Positions 45,219 to 56,182 of a stretch of 64,000 nucleotides of DNA are shown piece after piece. Each line of letters starts with the position of its first letter. Within the stretch, counting starts at the first letter, position 1. Under the pieces are notes generated by a model. The model was not told the DNA's origin and did not search any database. It saw only the letters and a program-made list of their open reading frames with translations. A program made the translations under genes and the position numbers. This DNA comes from Dendrophyllia cribrosa (taxonomy: Eukaryota > Cnidaria > Anthozoa > Scleractinia > Dendrophylliidae). The stretch lies in contig JAJLRJ010000005.1 in the NCBI GenBank assembly GCA_024195265.1, positions 48,153,394 to 48,217,393 of the forward strand, given 5' to 3'.

Positions 45219-47606
45219 TCAGTCTCCCCACTCATAAGTTCCCTTTAGGTTGATATCGTATTTCCTGGGTACACAGACGTCTTCTCCGCGAGATGTCCCG
45301 AATGTTTTAACTACATTATTAGGATTAGCCGGTCTAATGAGCACTGCATCGGTAGAATTCATAGAAGGATCTTCGTCGAAGTAATTAAACGGCCGAAGAA
45401 AAAACCTGGCCGTATTTGCAGGCGATGCAACGTTCGGAACATCTTCGGAAGTCGGGATTTGAATCGAGCCAATAGTAACCCAAACGACAAGATCTTGATT
45501 GGTAATTGCTTCATTTTGATCTGTGGAGAAATTTGGAAATTTGACAATCGGTTTGGTGGGGCTGTTCTGGTTGTAAAGAGAACTACTTTTTGGCTCAGTT
45601 GATCGGTACCTTGTGACAGCAAGTGGGTATGTTGACCATGGTGCCATTTGTGTCATGTAATCATCGTCTGGTAGCACTTGTTTCACATCCGACTGTAATT
45701 GAATGAGATATCCCTTCTTGGAGCCAAACTTGTTTTTCTCATCACTGTAGAGATTGAAAAATGTGGGCTTGTCAAAATCGATTTTCTTAAATTCCGCGTC
45801 AACCTCATTTCGCATTTCTTTTCTTCGGAAAGCTTTTAAAGTTCTTCTGTCAGGTTGAAGCCAAGGGTTGGTTCTGTCTTCAATGCCGATTTTAATTGTT
45901 TCGAATGAATTAAGTCTGCTCTGAACATCGAGATCAACTTTGTAATGAAATAGGTGATCATGGAGATTTCCATAAAGTTTAGTGTAAACTTCTTGTCCAA
46001 ACAACTCATCAAATGCGGGAGTCCCAGACTTGTCAGACCTGTCGTTCTCTGAAAGTACATACCCGGTCGGCGTTGCTTTCACTTCTATAACACCATTCTG
46101 ATAAAACATAAAGTCGAAGATGCTATCATAGTTGTCAATTGTAGTGATGGTGCGGAGAACGAGCGCGTGATTAACCAAACCACCGTAAAACCTGAATCCC
46201 TTTTTACCATCGGTTTCAAAATGGCGCCTTAGTGGAATACCGCTGTCCAGTTCAAAGACGCACACAGCATTCTTGATGGTTTTCGGTTTGTTGGAGTCGA
46301 CAAAATGCACGGCATCGAAAAATCTTGACGTTTCAGGGCAATCAATACTACCAACCAGCTCCAGAGTTTTCGCCCCCATTGTCCAACCTCCATACACAAA
46401 ATTAGCAGACATAAAGTACGGAGAGAAACCAGAGTAGAATGAGATCGCTTCTTGCAGACTAAGCTCATAAATTATTCTTTTGTCCTTGAACTGAATATTG
46501 AACAGTTGAGGACCGGAAACTGAGTCCATACGAAAATCAAAGCTCCAGCCCATGTACTTTATGTGGCGACCGCTAACACTAAACCTCTTTCCATCTGGCT
46601 CAAACATTCTTGGAGCGCGCATGGGTTTCTGGGGCTGGGGGATTCCACGGTGTTCAAGTGACGAAAATAATGGTTTTTCGCCCTGGTTTGCAACCTGCAG
46701 GGTGGGAATATCTGATTTCTGAATGTTACCACTATTGTATTGAAAGAGAAGGGAATCGATTGTATCAACTGTCTCGCCGTTGTAATAAACCTTTTTTATC
46801 TGCCATTTAGAGACATCTGACCCCGGAAAATCGATATAAAGTTGAAAATCGACCGGGTGAAGGTACCCGCCTTCAACAGAACGATCACGGAAAAATTGCA
46901 GCCATGTTGTACGCTCGTATTCTGTTTTTCCAAACGGAGTTTGCGGTCGGAATTTCAAACGTTTGTTTGTGCAGTTGTGGTAGCAGTATCCGTCGTAACT
47001 TTCATTCAAAAGTTTGTATGCCTGCGCTGTTGCATTAAACACTATCTCCTCTATGGCTTTCTGCTGCACTACGTCGTAAGGGCGCACATTAAACTCCATT
47101 TTTCCATTTTTCTTGTATGACATTTCCTTGGTATTGTTTGGCCAGCTTACAATGTATTCTTGAACAACAGGAGGGTTGGAAGAACCTTGAAAAACAACAA
47201 CAAGCGCTCTTCTTGAGGGCTTCCGCTTGTCGTTATCCAAATACTCTAAGACTGCATCTTTGTCGGGAGGGAGTAGTTGGATCAAGTAAATGTAGTTTTC
47301 TTTCACCGAAGCTTTGTCAATGCTCTTCAGATTGAGCGAGGATTGTTTAAGCATAAAATCCCTTGCGGCGATGAGTTCCTCGCTTGAAAGGTCATCAAAA
47401 ATGGCTTGCGACTTTGGAACTTCTCCATCATTGAGAATTCCATCTCCGCAGCTGTCTCCTTCTTGCTTTCTCGGGTTATTTTCTTTGTACTGCGCAAAAT
47501 CTACCGCTACTACAATCAAGGCAATGAGTAATCCTAAACAGAGCAAAAATAATACTGTAACGGCGATTTTCCACTTGATAGGGACCACGTTTGCTTTCCC
47601 ACTCAT
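45219..47606 (-). CDS. Membrane-anchored copper amine oxidase-like protein, probable pseudoenzyme (795 aa)
   Basis: Intronless and intact. Short cytoplasmic start, one signal anchor (about residues 14-36), then the copper amine oxidase N2/N3 and catalytic domains. The C-terminal half aligns well with animal AOC1/AOC3: disulphide Cys423 and Cys449, HVKVDLDV-type block, TNPW, SSSLYNQNSP, FLRPFNYFDEDPS. Active members oxidise primary amines using a topaquinone made from a Tyr by bound copper. Here the cofactor Tyr is present (Asn492-Tyr493-Asp494), and two copper His are present (His549 and His551, HDH). The catalytic-base Asp of the D-x-G-W motif is Tyr405, the third copper His is Gln716 (IGSIQIP), and Ser495 replaces the usual Tyr/Asn after the cofactor. 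So normal catalysis is unlikely, while the open frame suggests a retained structural or binding role. Confidence 0.93.
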   Translation of the reverse strand: MSGKANVVPIKWKIAVTVLFLLCLGLLIALIVVAVDFAQYKENNPRKQEGDSCGDGILNDGEVPKSQAIFDDLSSEELIAARDFMLKQSSLNLKSIDKASVKENYIYLIQLLPPDKDAVLEYLDNDKRKPSRRALVVVFQGSSNPPVVQEYIVSWPNNTKEMSYKKNGKMEFNVRPYDVVQQKAIEEIVFNATAQAYKLLNESYDGYCYHNCTNKRLKFRPQTPFGKTEYERTTWLQFFRDRSVEGGYLHPVDFQLYIDFPGSDVSKWQIKKVYYNGETVDTIDSLLFQYNSGNIQKSDIPTLQVANQGEKPLFSSLEHRGIPQPQKPMRAPRMFEPDGKRFSVSGRHIKYMGWSFDFRMDSVSGPQLFNIQFKDKRIIYELSLQEAISFYSGFSPYFMSANFVYGGWTMGAKTLELVGSIDCPETSRFFDAVHFVDSNKPKTIKNAVCVFELDSGIPLRRHFETDGKKGFRFYGGLVNHALVLRTITTIDNYDSIFDFMFYQNGVIEVKATPTGYVLSENDRSDKSGTPAFDELFGQEVYTKLYGNLHDHLFHYKVDLDVQSRLNSFETIKIGIEDRTNPWLQPDRRTLKAFRRKEMRNEVDAEFKKIDFDKPTFFNLYSDEKNKFGSKKGYLIQLQSDVKQVLPDDDYMTQMAPWSTYPLAVTRYRSTEPKSSSLYNQNSPTKPIVKFPNFSTDQNEAITNQDLVVWVTIGSIQIPTSEDVPNVASPANTARFFLRPFNYFDEDPSMNSTDAVLIRPANPNNVVKTFGTSRGEDVCVPRKYDINLKGTYEWGD

Positions 47607-48148
47607 AACGATCGGAAAACACCACGATCAAATCACACTTCGATTAACACGCGATAACACGGTGTTGCGGGTTAACTCGTGTTGTTAAAACCTATGCGTG
47701 CAAAACAATATAATGAAACGAACGAGGTTTAGTTGCGGGTTGATTAAGACCTTACGCGAAGCACGTACAATCAATGTTGAAATATTCATGTTATTGTTGC
47801 GTGGCACCTTTTTCATCTAACCAGCTGTCACTGCTTGATTCATTTCAACCTGTTTTTGAATTAATTTCTCCAAGGCAACTTAAAAATGGCTGTTTTAAAC
47901 ACTTTTCAAGCTTTTGTTGAAACTAAGGTGCTGAAATTAAAAGTCGGAAAAGGATTTATTATCTGCTGTTTTAATATTCGAGAAGTCGAAAACCACACAG
48001 ACAATCACGTTCAGTTCCTTTATGCAAATATATTTTATATGCGTTTTCGCGTCTATTTGACACCAGACTTTCATTGAATTTTGCAAAATAAATGTCTTGT
48101 CTCCGAATAGCTTTTTTAATCAAACTCTGAAGCACTTTGTGTTTGTAA
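47607..48148. other. Upstream region of the amine oxidase-like gene and spacer
   Basis: It should hold the promoter of the minus-strand gene. I see no TATA box; no other gene is recognised. Confidence 0.4.
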
Positions 48149-49924
48149 AGGTGATGTTACACGGGACAATTTGCAACGAAGATTTTTCGCGCAACAAAAT
48201 TAACGGTGACAGGTATGTTACACGAAACAACTTGAGCAACATTCGTGTTTTTGCGTTGCAAGTTTCTTGAAGCTGAATCAATAACTCGTAAAGAAAATTG
48301 CGAAGAAAATCGTCCGTGCACCCATATTACGCTAAAATTCGTCGTTGCGAATCGTGCCGTATAGATCGTTTTCACGTGACGTCACGACAGATCCGCCGCC
48401 ATATTGGTGGACCACTTTCGATTACGTAATAGCAGTAATAGGGTGCAATGCAAGTCATATCCCCATATCTACAGTTGTCGCATTTTAGAAATGAATACTT
48501 CGGGATGTGAAGCAAAGTCTGGGGAAAATTTTTTTTTTTTTTTTTTTTTTTTTGACTTGTTCTTTCCTATTTCGAAATATGCTAAGAAGTTGGAATCGCG
48601 AGTTAAGCAGCGTTATTTGGAGAAAATCTCGGCAATTAGAATCCATCCCATGTCGACATTTATTCGAGCCGGACTGCTTGTCTCATATTCAAACAGTTGA
48701 ATCAACAGCCTTTACACCCACTAGCAGTTTAAAACTTTCCGATGCCTACACTAGGAGCTTATAATAAAACAGTGTCCGTATTTATAGTTGGCGTACTACA
48801 AAGCCAAATCATTGCTACAGACAAGTTTGTTTAGCGAAGGTGAGACATTTCCAGCGATGACTCAAAATCTCGATTTTAATCAACACGAAAAGAGAAGGAA
48901 CAGTTTCGTCTGCTCATTGCCTAGGTTGTAAGGCTGGGCAAGCAGAATCCTTTTCAAATTATATGGCGAGAGTTTGTTTGGAACTAATCAAGAAGCATAG
49001 ACAACACCCCGGCTCAGTGATAAACTCAGTCATGTACACAAGTTGTGTATATGCGAGTGGAGAATTTTTAATGATCAGTTTGAAAGAGAGACTAGTGGGC
49101 AGCAATTGCGAACTATAAGCTGCAAAAGTTATTTATTTCTCCTACATATTTCGTTTAACTATCGTAGACTTCATCAGGGAGTTTTAGGTCTGTATCGAAG
49201 CCATAAAAACGGAAATCGCACGAGCGCAAACAACAGCCGAGAATGTTTTTGTCGAATTTGCGTAAAAGGAAAGGCGAAACCGTATGAAATATTTCAGTAG
49301 GGCAAGACATGAAATATTTTTGGGGGCTTAGTTTTAGCTTTTGGAGATTCGTTCTCGAACACAATATCAGACATTTGTCCTCCGGGTTTCGGGTTCGCTT
49401 TTTTTTGCTGCGATTTTTTCGGCTACAATCGCTTTGGCTTTTTTTGTTCCTTTTGATTCCTCTCTCTGTTCTCGCTGCGACGCTTGTTCGACGTTTCTTT
49501 TATCCTGTTCTTTTTTGTGTCGTTCCCGAGTATTAACGAAACCCAGTCAATATTATATCTATCCCTGTTATAGCCGCTTGTCCAGAAAATTGAAACAAAA
49601 TATCGGGCTTACACACTATCTGCACTATCGTTCAGTCCGTAAGGAGTCTGCCCGACTAATAGCAGAAATCCATCGCGATCGCCTCTCTTGCGGCAATTTG
49701 TCGGTTTCTTTACTTTGATTCATAACTGCAGAACGTACTCAAGTGAAATAAATACCCCTATCTCGACCGCTTTTGCTTCCACATCGAACAATTGATCACA
49801 GCACCCGTATAATTAAGAGGACGCGACTCGGGTTTGTTTTCAGTTTGGTCCACCAATATGGTGGCGTAGCAACGGTTGTCAAGATTTTTGTCACGTGAGT
49901 GAAAACGATCTATAACATCATCTT
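48149..49924. mobile_element. About 225-bp MITE (AAGRTGATGTTAYACGG ends) interrupted by another element
   Basis: The left part 48149-48363 and the right end 49911-49924 form the inverted ends AAGGTGATGTTACACGG and AAGATGATGTTATACGG. Removing 48364-49910 plus one TATA restores a simple short element with GCAACGA inner arms. Confidence 0.65.
48364..49910. mobile_element. 1.55-kb element with TATA target duplication, nested
   Basis: Inverted ends begin GATCGTTTTCAC and extend, with gaps, to GCCATATTGGTGGACCA (left about 48364-48415, right about 49848-49910). TATA is present on both sides (48360-48363 and 49911-49914). The interior has a run of about 22 T near 48530 and no recognisable transposase, so it is non-autonomous. 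Confidence 0.7.
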
Positions 49925-51175
49925 AAGAGATGATATACGAATATGAAAAATGCAAAAAATTGTCTGAATCGTAAAATGTAGCTACCTGTCGAATTTTTTC
50001 GAATAGTAATGAAGATATTCATTCCTGTTAACTCTGTTTATCACTTTTCGATTTCCGTCCAGAAAATTGAAAAACAGCGACCACTTAAATTGGTACTAAC
50101 ACGTCGATAGTCTCGCACGTGAAAAAAAAAATGTTTTCTGAGGACAGGTGTTTTTTTTTTTTTAAAAACTTCCCAGATAGAAAGAACGAAAAAGTCTACT
50201 TATCCGTTTCTGTGATATTGACTGACAGCTAAAGATACATAGGTTCTGCCAATTGGATTTACATGCAATGTTTATTCTTAATTTGAATTTGAATATATAA
50301 ACATGTTTTCAACAAATCTGGAAAACACATGAATCAACATATGTCGACGTTTTGCGGTTTTGGCAAACAATGCTCAGTCCAAAACAGCTAACGAACAAAA
50401 ACGGTCAAAACAAGTCATGATTAATTTATTTGACCACATTTTATTACGAAACGTGACTTGGTAGGTAAGCAATCTTGTTTATTTTGCATAAATAGACGTC
50501 CATGTTCTTTTTAAGTAAGTGAAATCCGGGTCATCTAAAATAACTATTAATCTAACAGAACGGCTAGATTCCGGCTACGTGCTCGTGAATGAATAGCAGG
50601 AAGCTTTTTTGTCGCAGCATCGTTAGTTAACTTTTATATTCAGTTTGAGACATCGGAGATGCTTCTCTTTTTCATTACGGCTTTATTTAATACTTTTATA
50701 CGGAAATATTAAAAGCAAAGCTTCACTTATATCCAGAATTGAAGGCAATCGTAAAAACTAAGAACACAAATCGCAACGTTTTGTTGAACAGTAACAAGTA
50801 TGACAAAGTTAACGAAAATAACAAATATAAAATAACTTGTAAAAATCTTAGTTATTTGTGTGCTATTAAAAATAACAAATTTAACGAAAATAAATGAAAT
50901 GACATGCCTGTATTATAAAGAATAACAAGTTTAACGAAAGTAACAGACATTTCGTTCGCTGACAAGACTAACAAATTTAAGGCGGGACTTAACCTAAATT
51001 TGAATGAAATTTTAAGAGGTTTAAAGAAGGGATAGAAGAAAGAAAATGATTTTTGGAACACCAACAGACAGTTGATACCCACGCAAGAGTACCCCAGGTT
51101 GCCAGTGGACTATTTTGGTGTTCATCTATTGATTTAACTACAAATTCTAACTTTAAAACTTCATTAAATCTTCAA
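49925..51175. other. Intergenic, AT-rich
   Basis: No gene. From about 50745 to 51000 it holds scattered AATAACAAGTTTAACGAAA words related to the degenerate tandem array at 51555-52085. Confidence 0.4.
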
Positions 51176-51339
51176 TACAGTGGAATCCCGATAACTCGAA
51201 CCCTCGATAACTCGAACCACTCGGGAACTCGAACCAAACGTTTTTGCTTGCAAATTTACCCTCGATAACTCGAATCTTCGATATCTCGAACTAAATTTCC
51301 CTCTCCCCCGGAGGTTCGAGTTATCGGGATTCTACTGTA
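51176..51339. mobile_element. TA-flanked MITE, pogo/Tigger-like ends (CAGTGGAATCCCGA), copy 2
   Basis: TA, then CAGTGGAATCCCGATAACTC; the right side is its inverse with one change, then TA. The interior repeats CTCGATAACTCGAA. Shares its first 14 terminal bases with the element at 21382-21560. Confidence 0.75.
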
Positions 51340-51554
51340 TTTCTTATTTCTCTAATTTATACGAAACCTTCGAGAAAAGCTTTTTCCTCCCAAACATAAC
51401 CAAAACTTTACAAATCACCCCATAACATAGATCCATAAGATGAGCACAGCTAGAGTTTTTGGATTGCTTGAAACGTGAAAGAAATATTCCATTAGTGGCG
51501 GAAAAATGGCATTCAGGCTGAGTCCCGTCTTAACAGAAGAACCTAAAAGAACAA

Positions 51555-52085
51555 GGCCCTTAAATTCAACAAAAAATAGCGAAAATAACGAGAACAACAA
51601 GCTTGTTAACAAAAATAACGAAGGTAGCAAATGAAGGAAAGGAGGAGGAGGGCACAAATTTAAGAAAAATGGCGAAAATAGCAAGCAAACTAACGAAAGT
51701 ATCAACTGAGGGATTGGGGGTAGGGGGTTTAATTGGGGCACAAATTTTACATTAATAGCTAAAACTGAACAAAATTAACGAGAATTACAAGTTTGTTAAT
51801 ACAAGTAACTAAAGTAGCAAGTAAAGAAAAGGGCGGCTTACAAATTGAACAAAAATAGCGAAAATAACGAAATTAATAAACTTTTAACAAAAATAACGAA
51901 AATGGCAAATGAAGGAAAGGGCCTCCCACAAATGTACCAAAAATAACGTTCAGTAATAGCAAGCTTGTTGTTATTGTTAAAACAATAACAAAAAAAGAAA
52001 GGGTGCTTACCAATTGAACAAAAGGAACTGAAATCACGAAAAGAGAAAATTAAAACAGCGAAAATAATAACTTTCTGTTATCGTC
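51555..52085. repeat. Degenerate tandem array, unit about 90 bp
   Basis: About six diverged units recur with spacings of roughly 80-100 bp. Each has an ACAAATT..AACAAAAATAGC block, a GAAAATAACGA block and an AAGTAGCAAATGAAGGAAAGG block. The same words occur more loosely from 50745 on. No reading frame follows the array. Confidence 0.55.
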
Positions 52086-52774
52086 CTTGTCCAAAAAAGA
52101 CCGGTGTTGTGAAACTTCGATGCCAACTTGTCAGTTAATGGTGCTATAGTAAAACTGAAACAAGCTAAAGGACAAACTGACCCTTACAACAAAACAAACA
52201 GAGAGACAAGAGCAAAATAAAGTAAAAGGTAATTTATACCACGCCCTTACTTGTTTCCATTCTCCTCTTGGTATGGTATTGTCGATACCGAGAAGCGTAC
52301 TTGGTGACTGCGGGAAGTGATACCCGGAAAGCGCGGGAAAACGGGGGTTTGTTAACGAACCCCATGAAACTTTGCAGGTCGAATTATTGAATTTCCTAAT
52401 AAGTAAATCGAAAGTTCACATGTGCATGGGATCTACATACTCTGCGCTCCACCGTCCTTAAAGGGGCTATGTCACGAGGATGGCGGGTGAGTACTGGGTA
52501 CTAACATCTTGAAAAACGTCCGTTGGCTTTTTATCAAGTTGGCAATTCACAATGTAATCGGCCCCTAACAAAGAGGAAGATAAAACACGGATGGAAAGGG
52601 GAACAGGTGCCGGTCGTTGTGTAATTCTTCGTTTTCATTTCTTCGATCGTGCCGACGAAAGTCCGCATCTCCCATCAGTGCTACGAGACTATGCTGCGAC
52701 GAACGGATCTACTTGTCGCATTTTTATTTAACCCTTTTACTCCCAGAGTTAATTGTGACATGTAATGTCGTTCA

Positions 52775-52941
52775 GGCCCCGGTTGTTCAAAAGGTGAATA
52801 GCGCCATCCATCGAATAAATCACTTTCCAGTGGATAAGTCTTAACAAAATCGTTTTTGTTATCCGCTGGATAGTGATTAATCTGGCCCCGGTTGTTCAAA
52901 AGATGGATAGCGCTATCCACCTTTTGAACAACCGGCGCCTG
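52775..52941. mobile_element. MITE with CCCCGGTTGTTCAAAA ends
   Basis: The ends are inverted copies of CCGGTTGTTCAAAAGGTGG. The right 55 bp alone form a near-perfect palindrome centred on GATAGCGCTATC. Internal TTATCCRCTGGATA words are typical of this widespread invertebrate repeat. Confidence 0.65.
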
Positions 52942-53110
52942 GAGTTTCAGTCTCTGAACGAAATCCTATGGTGTGACCATTCAAATGAAACCTTCAGCAG
53001 AACTTTTGCATGGTACCATTTGTTTTCCAATTTTTTACAAAATTGTTATTTCTTGGCCATTGCCATGAGAAATTCCATGAGAAATTCCATTGGGTTTCCT
53101 AAATTCCAGT
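52942..53110 (+). repeat. Dispersed repeat with TGACCATTCAAATGAAA core, copy
   Basis: TCCTATGGTGTGACCATTC, then AAATGAAACC and TTTTGCATGGTACCATTTG, in the same order as at 40410-40480. Confidence 0.65.
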
Positions 53111-54937
53111 CCATGGCTTTTTTCTAACGTCAACCATATTTGGTAACGGTCACGTGACCATAAAATAAAAACTCTAAAAATATAAACAGCTTATATTTTT
53201 CCCGATACAACTATCGTCAATCGTTTAACAGAAAAAACGTTCGGACACACACAGGAATTTCAGCTATGGCGTCATTAAGATGTATTTCAAACATTTTATT
53301 TCATAGTTTTCATCGTCCACGGTAAGCAATATTTTCGGCATCCTAGCGCTGTACCACCTTTAAATTGCTGAACATTTGGAACTTTATCTCTGTTTTTTTT
53401 TTTCCGAGTTTTAGCGATTCAGTTGATGATCGAACACATTGTTGGAGACTGGCACTAGTTAGGCACGCGCAATGCCGATTTAGTGATGTGAGGTGTTTTG
53501 ATCTCTTTCCCAAAGTCCGCGTTCATCTGGACCAGCGGTGAGAACTCTGAGAATAAGCTTTCTTTGTCGTTTGACTCGTTTGTCTCGCGATGTGGTCACG
53601 TTAGATTTGGATCGCGACGTTTTGGACGCTTAATTAAATTTACTCTGGTTTCATCAGGCGATGGAGTCTGATCTAACGTGACCACATCGCGAAACTGCTA
53701 TCATTTCAAACCACCACGATGAAAAACCACATTTTTTATGAGACTGGACTTACCGTGTACTGCGTGTAGCATGAAATTTTTGCGGGAGTTTTATTTTGCG
53801 GATTGGTGATTATAAAAAAAAAAAATGACTGAAATTTCTGCTGAGAACTAATTTTTGCGATTTCCTTATCAAGCAGCAGGAATTAACAAGGAAGAAACCT
53901 TAACGTTTTAATTTTTTATTGCTTGATGAGTTAGGTCGTGCGCCGGCTCTACTTAGAGACATTTCACTGGATTCGTCGAAACTGATGCAGTGCTGCCCTA
54001 AAAGACTGATGCAACAACAAAATCAAACAAAAACCTTACCCCTGCTGCCTACCATTCGCCACTTTAGAAACGAGAAGGAAACTGGGCCGAGTGAACTTTC
54101 GCAACGACTTCTGGGACTGTTACTGGGGTCAGAGACAAAAGAAGCGTCCCCTGAAACGATCCCAGAAGTCTACTAGACTACATTATTAGTGCAGCCGCAG
54201 ATCTAGAAAACGTGAAATTAAAAAACAATTCGGCAAGTTAAACTTAACCTTGACGGGGACATCTGTTATTTCGTCCTCAATTGAAAAAAAGAACAGGCTT
54301 TGCATTGTTACGCTTTGGGATTGGCTAAAATATCTCGTGCCACTTTCTCAACCACTCAGAAAAACCAAAACCAATTGAGAGTTCTTCGCACGCGTTTTCC
54401 CGCGCTTGGCGCCGGCTACCCGTATTTCCCTCGAGATGTGATTGGTTCATTGGATTATCTGCGCCTCTTGTGATTGGCCAGAGTAATTACTTTTGTTTTC
54501 GTTTTACGACACTCAAGTCAAAACCGCTTTATGAGTAGTCGATTGATAGCATTTGGGTTTTTAAGGTAGAAAACATTTCCTATAAAAAATATTTCTAACC
54601 AGAGACTCTTACTTAGCCCGCCAATATTTGTTTCAAGGTCAAAGATAAGCTAACATTGAAGTGTCGACATGAATTTTTTTTATTTCGACAGCCGACAGCT
54701 GTTTAGACCTAACCGAAAAGCAAGCTAAAGTTGGAAGATCATGCATCTACTTGTTTTCTCTCTGCCATAGTTTTAGACTCTAGCTTGGATGAAATCATTT
54801 TAATTCCCTTTTACTATTGACCTCTTGAAGTATGCTTTATCATGACGTAGACTTTTGATACTCTGTTAAATAAAAGCTACAACTTATAAATGCATATATG
54901 TTTATAATTGAAATTTAAAGAAAAGATCGCCGGTTAA
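53111..54937. other. Intergenic spacer with a short hairpin
   Basis: Inverted arms of about 23 bp (CGCGATGTGGTCACGTTAGAT and inverse) at about 53586-53608 and 53673-53695. An open frame at 53919-54176 (85 aa) has no known motif. No other gene seen. Confidence 0.4.
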
Positions 54938-56182
54938 TTAATAACTACATTTTAACACGTCAACGAATGCTTTCCTTAGTTTTCTATTCCGTATCCCGTA
55001 TATAAATGGCCCCACAACGCTGTCCAGAAAGATCAAGTAAATTCCCACCATGCGCACATCTCTTGGCGGGAAAACGCCGAACGCATCCATACTGTCCATG
55101 ATAAAACATGGCAGCCAACAGCAACAAAACACAAACACGATAAGCGAGATGCTCCTCGTTATGTGAATATCATCTCCACGTAGCTCTTGCATCTGTCGCT
55201 TGTGTTGTAATTGCCCTGTAGCATTTGTCCTGAAGCACACTTCGGCACACTGCCCATCTTTAACCCCTTCAAGTTCATTCAAAGTGCTTCCCTCTATTTT
55301 CGCGTCAAGAACACTAGAGTTATGTCGTTTTTGAGAAACAGAAACAAATTTCGCGGAGATAATAATAGAGTGGTCTCCGCTCGCGCATGACTGACATTCA
55401 TGTTGTTTTGGAAATGCAAGTGGATTGAAAGCTCCGGGGAAATTCATATTCGTGTCAACATCTTTGCCAGTTCCTTGGGTTTTCTCGTTTGTTTTTGTAG
55501 TCTTTATAAACTTGTGGTTCACTGCAATTCTCCTACGATGGGCCTTCACTGTTCGCACAATTTTAACGTTACAAAACACCACAATCATAATGTCTAGTAG
55601 CATAAACGTATTGGCCGTAATTTTAAACGAGGCACTGGTGTTGTCCGTGTGGCATAAGGCTGTACGAGGATTAAAACTATAATGACCCCAACCTAATAAT
55701 GGTGGGCTACAACTTACAACACAACAAATCCATATGGCAAAAATAATTTTCAAAACAAGCTTCTTGTCAAAAATCCCTTGATATTTACTGGGGTAGCAGA
55801 TTAATATATATCGATTTAAACTGATAGCTGTGAGATCAAAGAGAGTTATAGCGAATAAAAGATAGTTTTGGTAACCGTAAATCTCACAAAACGTCTTGCT
55901 AAATGTCCAGTGTCCTTTTGTAAGAGTCCAGACGAAAACGGGCAGCACTGTGACGGCGAGCAGAAAATTTCCCGCTGATAAATTCAGGACAAACAAGTTG
56001 GGTATAGTTCGCAGTCGTTTCTTCTTGTACATGACCACCATCATTAGAAAGTTTCCCAGCGCAGCCGAGACGAGAATAACAGACGCAAATCCTGCTTCCA
56101 GAATAACTTGTGTAGCCGATCTGTCTTCCAATTTCTGGAAGGTGCTTTTCGATTTTAGCCCTGCTTTGGCGGTGACGTTCAT
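54938..56182 (-). CDS. Class A (rhodopsin-like) GPCR with altered NPxxY and sodium-site residues (414 aa)
   Basis: Intronless, seven hydrophobic spans. Landmarks: Asn44 in TM1 (GN), Asn72 at the 2.50 position (SAGN instead of xxAD), Cys99 and Cys177 for the TM3-ECL2 disulphide, NRY (123-125) for DRY, a long intracellular loop 3 (about 210-338), FCCCWLP in TM6 (Trp356) and GPFIY (391-395) for NPxxY, then helix 8 with basic residues. There is no Lys in TM7, so it is not a retinal-binding opsin. NRY with a changed NPxxY recalls melatonin receptors, but cnidarians have large private expansions, so the ligand is unknown. Probably acts at the plasma membrane through G proteins. The start is the first Met, giving a 30-residue N-terminus with one N-glycosylation site (NVT). 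Confidence 0.9.
   Translation of the reverse strand: MNVTAKAGLKSKSTFQKLEDRSATQVILEAGFASVILVSAALGNFLMMVVMYKKKRLRTIPNLFVLNLSAGNFLLAVTVLPVFVWTLTKGHWTFSKTFCEIYGYQNYLLFAITLFDLTAISLNRYILICYPSKYQGIFDKKLVLKIIFAIWICCVVSCSPPLLGWGHYSFNPRTALCHTDNTSASFKITANTFMLLDIMIVVFCNVKIVRTVKAHRRRIAVNHKFIKTTKTNEKTQGTGKDVDTNMNFPGAFNPLAFPKQHECQSCASGDHSIIISAKFVSVSQKRHNSSVLDAKIEGSTLNELEGVKDGQCAEVCFRTNATGQLQHKRQMQELRGDDIHITRSISLIVFVFCCCWLPCFIMDSMDAFGVFPPRDVRMVGIYLIFLDSVVGPFIYGIRNRKLRKAFVDVLKCSY

Noticed and set aside
45219..47606. Calling the amine oxidase-like gene a pseudogene
   Set aside because: The frame is fully open over 795 codons with signal anchor and fold residues kept; only active-site residues are changed.
49341..49718. 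125-aa open frame as transposase of the nested element
   Set aside because: No DDE or other catalytic pattern; composition looks like random AT-rich sequence.
53919..54176. 85-aa open frame as an exon or gene
   Set aside because: No known motif and no matching neighbouring exon could be found.
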